Origin: Diphasiastrum complanatum
Lineage: Eukaryota > Streptophyta > Lycopodiopsida > Lycopodiales > Lycopodiaceae
NCBI GenBank assembly: GCA_029204225.1
Contig: CM055095.1
Coordinates: 12,059,506 to 12,123,505, forward strand
DNA length: 64,000 bases
Direction of reading: 5' to 3'
The stretch's first letter is position 1; each line of letters begins with the position of its first letter. Shown piece by piece: positions 55,691 through 64,000 of the stretch. The notes under the pieces are model-generated. The model worked only from the letters and a program-made list of their open reading frames with translations, did not search any database and was not told the origin of the DNA. The translations under genes and the position numbers were made by a program.

Positions 55691-56922
55691 AATAGTTCAG
55701 ACCCCTCTCATTTTATCTTCCATTCATGAGGCTCCTCTCACTCAGACTCTCGTAGATGTGACTCCCCTCGGTACTCCCTCTGCTATCTCTCCCCCGCGTA
55801 ACATTTGAATTTGTCGAGCAGAAAATTTAGGAATGAACCTATTTTGGATGAAGAAGGAATCAGGCTTTTGTAATTGGGGGCTATTTTTTTAGTCCATATA
55901 GAGCCTTGTGTAATTTTCATACAAGATGTTCTTGACCTTCAATTTCGAGTGATAAGGTCCAAAATTGAGCTACCTCAAGTGATACACTTCAAATTTGAGC
56001 TATCTCACATGATAAGAGTCAATTCCATCAATAAGAGGTTGAACTCAAAAAATTTGGAATGTACTGTACTTGAAATTGATTTAATTTTGGCAATCAATTA
56101 GCCTTGTCGAATGATAATGACCAAAATTGCATGTTAGGCATTAAATTTCAACTAGCTTTAGTCATAGGCATGAAATGTGAGCTATCTAACTATCCTAAAC
56201 TCAAAATTCTTCTAATTTGATCACGCAAAGAGCAATCTCAAGGGGCCAAATTTGAGTTATAGCCTATCTCAATTGACAGACATCAAATTGAAGCTATCTT
56301 GTATGACATGGATCAATAAGGGATGAAAATCAGCAATTTGAGTACACTAAACTCAATACTTGTTGATTTGATCATTCAATGAGCCATATCAACGAGTGAT
56401 GAGGATCAAAATTGAGCCTTCTCGCATGTAGGTATCAAATTCAAGTTATCTCGAGTGATAGAAATGAAATTTGAGCTATCGCAAGTGTAGGTGCCAATTC
56501 CATCAATTCTATGCATCATATTCCTATTCTTATTCATGATTCAATTTGAGTGCGCACTAAACTCAATACTTTTTTATTTTATCATTCAAGAGCCATGTCA
56601 AGTGATAAGGATCAAAATTGAGCCTTGTCGCATGTAGGTATCAAATTCAACTTATCCCGGGTGATAGAAATGAAATTTGAGCTATCGCGAGTGTAGGTGC
56701 CAATTCCATCAATTATATGCATCATATTCCTATTCTTATTCATGATTCAATTTGAGTGCACTAAACTCAATACTTTTTTATTTTATCATTCAAGAGCCAT
56801 GTCGAGTGATAAGGATCAAAATTGAGCCTTCTCGCATGTAGGTATCAAATTCAAGTTATCCCGGGTGATAGAAATAAATTTGAACTATCGCGAGTGTAGC
56901 TAGGTGCCAATTTCACACGTGT
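55691..56922. repeat. Satellite-like tandem array, about 204-209 bp units
   Basis: The word GAGCCAT(A/G)TC recurs at 56381, 56590 and 56794, giving periods of 209 and 204 bp. Between copies the order GATCAAAATTGAGCC, CGCATGTAGGTATC, GAGCTATCGC and CATATTCCTATTC is conserved. The last two full units are nearly identical; earlier units (from about 55900) are strongly diverged. The array ends at the LTR that begins near 56923. No open frame survives. Confidence 0.85.
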
Positions 56923-57494
56923 GGAGGATCCACAAAGCATGTGATTGATCTCTCTAAAGGATGTGTGATTGCACCAAACAAATGCTTGATTAGATAAAAA
57001 ATGCTAGATTGCCAATCTCAAGGCAAGAGCACACAATACATTCACCAAATGAACTCAAAACTAAAAATACACACAATTTCATCAAAAGACTTAGACTCAC
57101 ATTGAGCTCAATGGCTTGATAATACAATAGGTCGAGTTCCAAGAGAAATCAATGGATCACAATGATACCTCTTAATGTGATTGGACCACATCCAACTTAC
57201 CTCTTAATCCTATTGGTCCATTTGCATGACATTGATTGGACCTTTCTAAATGCACCTCTTGATTTGATTGATCCACTTGGCAAGTTCCTATGAAGAGGTG
57301 GATATAATGAGCTCTTATTGGCAAGTGACAAGTGTAGAAAATCTATACTACCTTGAGTTGATCTAAGACTTGAATGCATTTAATCATCTAAGCCAAAATT
57401 GGCCTCTACCATATTTATAAGTTCATGAAAGTGTATGGAGGCTTGTACCCCAATAACTAGGACCCAAGATGGATATTTTTTACAATTCTTAACA
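56923..57494 (-). repeat. Copia 3' LTR (about 572 bp)
   Basis: The right end is sure: in minus orientation the polypurine tract TTTTAAGGAGGAG (57507-57495) precedes TGTTAAGAATTG (57494). The left end is placed at about 56923, near TTTCACACGTGTGGAGG, where the satellite array stops. It shares the CACACGTGTG box with the other copia LTRs. Confidence 0.75.
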
Positions 57495-57507
57495 CTCCTC
57501 CTTAAAA

Positions 57508-57870
57508 TGTATCCATCTTACTTTAACATAGATCTTGAAATCAATCTAGGATTAGATCTAAATTTGATGAAAGCATTCTTGATCAATGATTTGGTGAGAA
57601 GATCGGCAATACATGAAGATGTTCCAATATGCTCCAATGCGATCTCTCTCCCAATGACTTTTTCCAACTGGTATCATTGACCTAATCGACTCTTTATGAA
57701 CCTAAACATCATGCTTTTATCATACATGTGATGCCTTGTGCTTGCCTTCTTGTTAGATGGAAGATTTACCAAGATTCATGTATGATTTTCAATCAATGCA
57801 TTGTATTCTAGGATCATAGCATCATGCCATTCTTTTGAATTCCAAGACATGGGGCTTAAATCAGAGAAAA
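57508..57870 (-). pseudogene. Copia RT start fused to RNase H end
   Basis: Minus strand from 57870: SWNSKEWHDAMILEYNALIE, the RT entry as in the copy at 50.7 kb (WMDAMQVEYDALIENHTW), a stop, LVNLPSNKK, then a jump to LEKVIGREIALEHIGTSSCI and ADLLTKSLIKNAF, the RNase H tail before the polypurine tract. Nearly all of RT and RNase H was deleted. Confidence 0.8.
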
Positions 57871-58571
57871 ATCATAAGAAATTCAAAAAACCCTTGAAAA
57901 AATCTAAAAAAATTCCAATCTTCATAAGAACTCTCGCAGAGCCCTCTGAAGTTCCATCTCAGTGAGACCAGGACACAGAGAAGCTTGCGAGAGGTAGTTT
58001 GATGATTAAGTGCCTGTGCAAGAGTTCCCAGTGAAAAAAAGATGGGAGTACCAATGAACCCTCGCAGGCAGTGAAATTTTCAGTTCTAGTGGTCAAGAAC
58101 TCTCGTAGAGGATTCTGAAGTTCCATCTCAGTGAGACTAGGACACAGAAGAGCTTGCGAGAGTTAGTTTGATTCCAGTGAGCAGAAAATTGGATTTAAGT
58201 GCTAAAAGTCACTAAAAAATGAAGATCCAGCAAATCCTTCCAGTAAGAACTCTCGCAGACCCTCTCAATCAATTCAGAATGTCAAATTACATCAGTGATG
58301 AAGCCTGCGAGAGTTAGTATGAAGATCTGGTGAAGATCAAGCACAAAAAGTGAATTTGAACCCTCGTACACAGTGAAATTTTCACTTTTTACGAGAGTTA
58401 ACTCTTGCAAAAAATTCTATAGTGAGATTTGACCCAGATCCAGCTACTGTGAAGCTTGCGAGAGTTACTTCCCAGAGATCTGAAAGATATCAAGTTTCTT
58501 ACCTGCAAAGACAGCTAAAGAACCCTCGCACAGCCAACTCTTGCACAAGATAACCCTCGTAGACCAGATTA
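57871..58571 (+). other. Gypsy leader with an array of hairpins
   Basis: Homologous to the leader at 46.0-46.6 kb. Arms: AACTCTCGCAG 57929-57939 with CTTGCGAGAGG 57984-57994; AACTCTCGTAG 58098-58108 with CTTGCGAGAGTT 58153-58164; AACTCTCGCAG 58248-58258 with CTGCGAGAGTT 58305-58315. Further single arms lie to 58560. Loops are 44-46 bases. A repeated unit of about 165 bp (CTGAAGTTCCATCTCAGTGA) underlies the first two. The gag frame follows. The LTR and primer-binding site on the left have been lost. Confidence 0.75.
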
Positions 58572-60551
58572 GTGAAAAGATCTGTATCATATCCAACTAC
58601 TGTCAAAATCTCAGGTCAATCGGTTCAAGGAGTAAAAAGTTATCAAGGAAAAACCACCGTAAAAGGCCTAAAATTCATTCCGGCCGATCAGATCGATCAG
58701 ATCCTTGAAGATCCAGACTGCATCCTACTGTATAAGCAAGATCCAATCACTTTGGAACCCACCATCGGATGAATCTGAGATCGGGACGATCAATAGCACG
58801 TAGGATAGCAAATCAGGCACCACACCTTCCCAGATTAGCAACTGTGCAACAAGAGGCAGAACAAGAACCAGCACCAATGGATCTAATGGGCCAACCGTAC
58901 ATGTCGCACCCTTGCATGCAGTTCAGAGAGCACCATGGATGGAGATACCAAAATACGACAGATCATCAGATCCCATCCGATTCCTCTAGATATACGAGCA
59001 AGCTTGTGAAATCTACGGCGAACGGACACCTACAGAGAAGCTGATGCTATTCCCTATGTCCTTACTTGCAGTGGCTCAAGATTGGAAGAGAAATCCACTT
59101 GGGAGGTGGTTAAAGCGGCTCTCATTATGCACTTTAAGCCAAGGAAGTTCCTAAAAGACCCGTTTCTCTTGCTGAGCAAAGTCAAGATGGGAAAACGAGA
59201 AAGGGTCCAGGACTATATTGACCAGGTCAAACATCTACGATCCGAGTGCAGTGCAGCCCTGACTCCCGATCATGCGGTGATCATGTGGTTCCTAGTCGGA
59301 TTACCACGAAGCATCAGAAGAGAACTGAAACGACGGGAGCAGTACGCTACCCTACAAGAAGCTATGGAAGATGCCATCAGAGAAGAGGATGAGGGATTTG
59401 ACGACGAATATCCTTCCACCCACATTCCTACTCCCTCGATCGCATCATATCATCAAACGCATCCACTCTATCCACAGAACTGTTGTTGGAGCAAATGACA
59501 AAATTACACAAACAACAGATGGAGCAACTTACGACGCAGTTTGACCAGAAACTGAAGGCCTTACAGGGAACTGTAGCAGTAACTCAACATCAATCGGAAG
59601 GATATGGTGTTCAGTATGCTCGACGAGAAAATGTATGGTGTTCAGTATCCTCGACGAGAAAATGTATGGTGTTCAATATGCACACAAAACCATACAGCAA
59701 ACGAGTGTCCAGTCCTAAAGCAAAATCTGAGACTGACACATAGATTCTGCCATCTGTGCAATGCAACATCGCACGATATGGCATTTTGCCCATTTAACCC
59801 CAGGGTTGTTCAACAGAAGAGAAGTCCTTATCAGACTCCTTATCATTATCATCAAGGGGCACCTAACGCGGCACCAAGATACGGCGCACCCAATCAACCA
59901 CAACGCATGGCCTTACCTACTCCACCAGGGCCAGCCAATCAACAAGTGGCCCATGTAAACCTGACAGCAGCGGAACAAGAAATGCAAATGCCACCTCAAC
60001 CTGAGCAGTAGCAGTGGTACAGACCAGATGAACCATTTATGGATCTTGCCATAAATGAATATGTTTTGGCCTATGCAGCTCAAACTCAACGTCAAGGTGG
60101 AAGAAATTATGGCTGCTACGGATGCGGTGAGGGACACAAAATTGCAGAATGTCCCTACAAGGGACAATATACAACCTCCTTCCGGAATTGTGGTTATGGG
60201 TACTGTTTTAAGAATTGTCCATTTAAACCTAGAACCAGTGCACCTCTTAACCTCATTGCCATACAGCAACTAGCAGTTCTAATGGGGATGCCATCGAAAG
60301 GTCGACAAGACCACGCTCCTGTGTTAGCTATTATGCGAACACAGAAGAGGAAGGAAGTGGCTCCCTCACCACCACCATCAGTCACTGACGACCAACCCTC
60401 AACTTCAGCGTCATATCCAAATGTGAGAGAAGAGAGAAGACAGTACCAAAAAATAAGACATTGGGTACAAAAAGCACAAGAGGAGGAAAAAGAGCAAGAA
60501 CGAAACAATCCCACAGAACCTCCAGTCGACGTTGAACAGAAACCGCATTGA
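58572..60551 (+). pseudogene. Ty3/gypsy gag with several zinc knuckles
   Basis: The likely start is ATG 58769 (MNLRSGRSIARRI, a usual gypsy gag opening). Then, over frameshifts, DPIRFL...IYEQACEIYG and the capsid segment 59082-59498 (STWEVVKAALIMHFKP, KVKMGKRERVQDYIDQVKHL, LKRREQYATLQEAMEDA). A 31-bp triplication (59603-59683) shifts the frame. Three CCHC-like knuckles follow: CSICTQNHTANEC (one residue short), CHLCNATSHDMAFC and CYGCGEGHKIAEC, then CGYGYCFKNC without the His. An in-frame TAG (60009-60011) interrupts it. The tail is Lys/Glu-rich (QKAQEEEKEQE). Gag would form the particle and bind RNA. Protease and pol are absent downstream. Confidence 0.85.
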
Positions 60552-60637
60552 AACTAGCAGGGAAGCTGACCTAGCTGACAGATTCTTCCCGAAAAGTCTG
60601 ACACATCACAAAAACGCATCGAGCTTACAACGTCGAA

Positions 60638-61570
60638 TCAATTACAGAATCCTAGGACAGACGTATGTATATAACCGAGGTGGTATTCAATTTCTAGATA
60701 ATCATCAAGTGCCTTGGCACCCTTACCTTCTCTTCTAGTCCTTTCACTTGTTGAAGGCCCAACTTCACCCGCGCCAAAACCAGCAGGTCGTGGTGAAAAT
60801 CTTCGAAGGTTTGGTTGCCCATCTTGGAGGTCGTTGAACTCGCCAGCGTCAGTGTTGATCTCAGGTAGGTCAGGTGGGTTGTGATCTGGTGAGGATGGCA
60901 TGAACGTGGTGGGTTTACCAGGTATGGGATTCTCGACAAGGTTGTATGCAACGCCGCGAGAGCTAAGTTGTTTTACGAAATCGTCTCGTCGGGCCTTGTA
61001 TGTCTCGGGAGGCCCTTGATGTGGTCTCTCTTTGGCTTGCTTGGCCATGGTGGCTTGTAGCTCTATTATTGAAATCTTCTTCTCCTCAGCCTCGTCTTCT
61101 TTCTTCTTGTCTACTAGTCTGCTATGATTTTTCTCTAGTGCTTGACTTTGCTTTCCAACTCTTTATGCTGGCTCACCAACCAGTGTACTTGGTAGCTGGT
61201 CTCAGATAGGCTGAATATGGAACGTTTGGCTACCTCTGAGAGCTCTTCGGGGTTGGAAAGAGTGGGGTATCTGTCGAGGGCGTGGTGGGGTGGCGTTAGT
61301 CCAAAAAATAGGGTTTGAGAGGGACGTGGGAGTTGTAATGGCAAAAATGGAGGAATGAGAGTGGTGGTAGTGGGTGTGAGAGTGGTGGATGCTGGGTGGG
61401 GGGGTGGCAATGGTATCTAGCGAGATCTGACTTCCCCTAGGATGGACTTCCCCTAGGCTGGTATCTAGCGAGATCTGACTTCCCCTAAGCTAGACTTCCT
61501 TTTCCTCGTCAATGTTGTCTTCTATGTTGATCAGGTCTGCAACATCAAAATACGAGGATTTGTCCATGAT
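60638..61570 (-). pseudogene. Unrecognised minus-strand coding remnant
   Basis: From 61570 down: an acidic start MDKSSYFDVADLINIEDNID followed by EEKEV, a stop, a Pro/Thr/Ser-rich part (61410-61250), a segment EELSEVAKRSIFSLSETSYQ, and after a frameshift a charged coiled coil (LVDKKKEDEAEEKKISI). A last frame 61048-60638 follows (MAKQAKERPHQGPPETYKAR...SSRGVAYNLVENPIPGKPTT). Composition and layout suggest a retroelement gag or a captured gene; I do not recognise the family. More GC-rich than its surroundings. Confidence 0.35.
61409..61500. repeat. Direct repeat of about 47 bp
   Basis: GGTATCTAGCGAGATCTGAC followed by TTCCCCTA occurs at about 61410 and 61459, with an extra GACTTCCCCTAGG between. 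It lies inside the minus-strand remnant. Confidence 0.8.
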
Positions 61571-61586
61571 GATATGAAAGTAGCCA

Positions 61587-62059
61587 TCAGAAGGTAGCCA
61601 AGTAAGGTGGAGGGCTGCTTATTCTTGATACACTCATGAAGGCAGTTCGATACAAGTCATACAAGTTCTGGCTGTGTAGTCTTGAATCTACCATCATATG
61701 AAATAGGGACATTGATATACGAAGGATCTTCAACCTGTACCACTGTGTGTACTTTTTCAAGTAGGCACATGCAGCAACTAGAGGTTTGTCATTGATTGCG
61801 TCGACTCTGTAACCGTCTTTGTTCTTCCACTTATCCATTGAAGGATCAATACAAAAAGAAAAACCAAGGCCAAAAAGGCCCATGTTGCAGACAAGAGTGA
61901 TGAAGCCTTCACAATATTCGATGATGCTTTAACAAGCTATGCAGAGCAAGACTACGGTCATCGACTCAGAAGCAACTTCACACATTACCTGCAATAAGAA
62001 GGTCTTGATCAACTACAGAGAACTCAAAAATTACATAGCAGTGATTCTTGGCAATAGTC
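61587..62059 (-). other. Unrecognised sequence between gypsy integrase and the remnant
   Basis: A 98-codon minus frame (61883-61587) contains NKDGYRVDAINDKPLVAACA and NLYDLYRTAFMSV. It follows the integrase fragment in the same direction and could be a decayed downstream part of that element. No family resemblance is clear. Confidence 0.3.
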
Positions 62060-62610
62060 GTTGGCTACTATGATATAGTGTTTCCTACTAGAGGATGCCG
62101 GGTGTACTGGTCCTACAAAAATCGATGTCCCACTTTTTGAATGGAAGGCGTGCCTGTATAGGAATTAATGAACGTACCCTGTTTTCTGATATATTTATCC
62201 GTTGGCATGTATCGCAGTTTTTTGCGTGGGCATGAGCATCTTGAAATAGTGTCAGCCACCAATATCCAGCCCTTCGAAGCTTTTGCCCTATGAGTTGACC
62301 AGCAAAATGGCCACCGCAAGCGGAATCGTGGCACTACTCTAGGACAAATTTAGCTTCCTCGGGGGTTATACAACGTCGGTATATTCCTTCCACCCCTCGT
62401 CTATATAAGATCCCTCCTATGAGTGCGAACTTCAAGGCCTGCAGTCGTAACTTCCATTTAACCTGGGTGGTCATGCCCTCAGGGGTATCCGTGTCTTCAT
62501 TTCACGACTTGCAGAAATGAACCAACTCAATGACAAGAGAATAAATTGACTCTACAAAAATACAAGGAGTTTTCACAAAGTAGGCAATTGGAGATTTGGG
62601 ATATAGAATT
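62060..62610 (-). pseudogene. Ty3/gypsy integrase zinc-finger region
   Basis: Minus strand from about 62500: WKLRLQALKFALIGGILYRR, GVEGIYRRCITPEEAKFVLE, then H-x-GGHFAGQLIGQKLRRAGYW, DAHAHAKNCDTCQR and FKKWDIDFC. This is the HHCC zinc-binding domain plus the first Asp of the core (WDIDF), followed after a frameshift by a segment like YIIVANDY that would carry the second Asp. A stop replaces the residue before the conserved CHDS. Reverse transcriptase upstream is lost. Confidence 0.85.
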
Positions 62611-62886
62611 TGGTGTATGACATTCAAGGTTTAGGGTTTATAGTTTAGGGATTAGGGCTTAACAACATGAATGGATGAATGAGTAGGAATAGGAATAGGA
62701 ACAATAATATGATAGGGATGAATTGTTTTGAAAATATGAATGAGATATGAATATAAGCAGAATAAGAATGAATGATTTAATGTTGAAGGAGTACGAAAAT
62801 GAATGATGAATAAGAATAGAAATAGGATGCATAGAATTGAATAGAATGAGAAATGTAGGATGGATTCAAGGTTGTGCATTTGGGAT
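62580..62886. repeat. Degenerate telomere-like and GAATA-rich block
   Basis: TTTAGGGTTTATAGTTTAGGG words (62625-62655) are followed by GGAATAGGAATAGGAA and irregular GAATGA/GAATAA words to the LTR. It ends TTTGGGATG directly before LTR B. It shares layout with 55440-55690. Confidence 0.7.
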
Positions 62887-63707
62887 GTGTGGGGTCGAAG
62901 ATCTCTCGTAGTATAGCCCTTCTGCCTGTCAACAAAGGTCAGATCACTGGATAGGTGCCTAACTATGCATAGATGCTACTTTTAGTTAATTTCCTACTTT
63001 CTCCCTTAACTCTCTCACCACTATACTACTCCTCTTTAACTCTACTCCTCTACACCTACATTCATCATAGTTTTGGTTGAAGAGAAGGAATGGAGAAGAA
63101 GAGATTGAGAAGGGAAGAGAAAGAGAGAGATAGAGAGTGAGGGTGGAGGTTAGCTCAAATGCTCCTTATGCTTGCTAATGGAAAAACATTCACTATGGCA
63201 AACAATAAACATGGAAATAGAAAGCAATGGAAAACACAATCAAGAGCAATAGCAAGTAGTGAATAGCAAATGATGATGCTTCTCTTCCAAAAATGGTAGA
63301 GTTTCCTCCTTTTCATTAAGCATGGAAATAGTGTACAAATGGTGTCTTTTTATAAAATGGGGAAGGCCCTTGCCCCTCAATCTTATTGGCTAATATTCAC
63401 AATGATCCTATCCATTCATCTTGGACCCAACTTGATCCAAGGGTCCACAAAAAGTACATTAGAAATCACAAGATTCATGTGAGTCCCAATTTGGACCCAA
63501 CTCTAAAAAGTGATCTCTAAGTTTAAAAATGACATTGGGCCTCTAGTTTTATTTTAACTACAAGGCCCAAGTTAAGTTTATTTTATTTACAACTTCAATT
63601 GCGTGCTCATTGGGCCATGGGCTTATACACGCAGGATGCCATGCCCTTGCAACACATTTTATTGGAGGATTTTATTTATGTACACTTTGTTGGGAATACC
63701 CCCAACA
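62887..63707 (-). repeat. Gypsy LTR B (821 bp)
   Basis: Same family and length as LTR A (54619-55439), about 97-98 % similar by eye. The left outer flank is GGATG (62882-62886), the same five bases that flank the outer side of LTR A. On the right it joins a gypsy protease fragment directly, with no polypurine tract, so the internal 3' end has been lost. Confidence 0.9.
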
Positions 63708-64000
63708 GGACCATATTGACATGCCTGGCAGTCAATAGTTGCTAATGCATCCGTCCATCTCATGACATCCGTCTCTGAATGATAGTGACCTCCCTTGGCT
63801 GGCCTTCGGCGATCAATCGTATGATCTATCGTGGATGATCCGTCATCAGCTTTGGGTGCAATAGGTTTCATTGCCCATGTGGTTGGATCTACTTTTATAG
63901 CCTGTTCTCTGTTCTCAAAGGTGAGTTTCCCTGTACCCCAGTTGTGTACTACTTGCGCAGTCCTCAACCATGGTCTTTCCAGTAAAACACGGTATGCAGG
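63708..64000 (-). pseudogene. Ty3/gypsy protease fragment
   Basis: The minus frame entering from the window edge reads TAQVVHNWGTGKLTFENREQ, KVDPTTWAMKPI and ATIDCQACQYG. It is closely similar to the post-protease segment of the element at 31.2-31.6 kb (AQVIHNWGTGKITFETRE, KVDPTTWTIKPV). It ends at LTR B. The protease active site lies outside the window. Confidence 0.8.

Noticed and set aside
54619..63707. One complete gypsy element bounded by LTR A and LTR B
   Set aside because: The primer-binding site and leader lie left of LTR A, outside the interval, and the sequence between the LTRs is unrelated in order and orientation.
1..64000. CRISPR array, operons, riboswitches or bacterial-type regulatory sites
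   Set aside because: Spliced NAC genes, LTR elements and base composition show plant nuclear DNA; tandem repeats present are microsatellites, satellites or LTR duplications with no spacer pattern.

Overview
This is a repeat-rich nuclear window of a land plant. The evidence is two NAC-domain transcription factor genes (a plant-specific family) with GT-AG introns, together with Ty1/copia and Ty3/gypsy LTR retrotransposons, CACTA (En/Spm) transposase pieces and a Helitron replicase/helicase remnant, many of them nested. I cannot name the species. No chloroplast, mitochondrial or bacterial gene and no tRNA or rRNA gene was recognised.

Layout. 1-4.4 kb: a kinase-like pseudogene followed by a decayed Helitron Rep/helicase. 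5.8-6.5 kb: a perfect hairpin, a TG/GA microsatellite and a short tandem duplication. 7-15.6 kb: pieces of several copia elements with recognisable primer-binding sites, gag, protease and integrase segments, polypurine tracts and LTRs. 17-24 kb: CACTA fragments mixed with copia fragments on both strands, plus a solo LTR. 26.5-28.1 and 34.3-35.8 kb: two NAC paralogues, both on the minus strand, three exons each. The second has lost its original ATG and its last codons, and ends exactly at a gypsy fragment. Between them lies a decayed minus-strand gypsy element. 36.4-45.8 kb: copia and gypsy LTRs and fragments, including a copia element nested in another LTR with a clear ATTCA target duplication. 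46-47.7 kb: a gypsy leader and a copia reverse transcriptase truncated at its YVDD box. 48.2-50.15 kb: a three-exon gene of unknown family with phase-consistent introns, probably transposase-like, fused at its 3' end to a young 5'-truncated copia element (50.15-52.9 kb). 54-64 kb: two 97-98 % similar 821-bp gypsy LTRs, telomere-like and about 205-bp satellite-like repeats, a gypsy gag with several zinc knuckles, and gypsy integrase and protease fragments.

How it works together. The only genes that look intact in structure are the NAC genes and perhaps the three-exon gene. The NAC pair shares exons, introns and roughly 450 bp of upstream sequence and is bracketed by a related repeat, so it probably arose by local duplication. 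Nearly everything else is retrotransposon debris. Three patterns stand out inside that debris. First, an array of hairpins with 10-11-bp arms and constant 44-47-nt loops lies in the untranslated leaders of gypsy elements at four loci, and base changes in one arm are matched in the other. Second, a palindromic ACACGTGT box recurs in otherwise different copia LTRs. Third, the three-exon gene has no family I can name. Percentages and homologies were judged by eye; no database search was possible.
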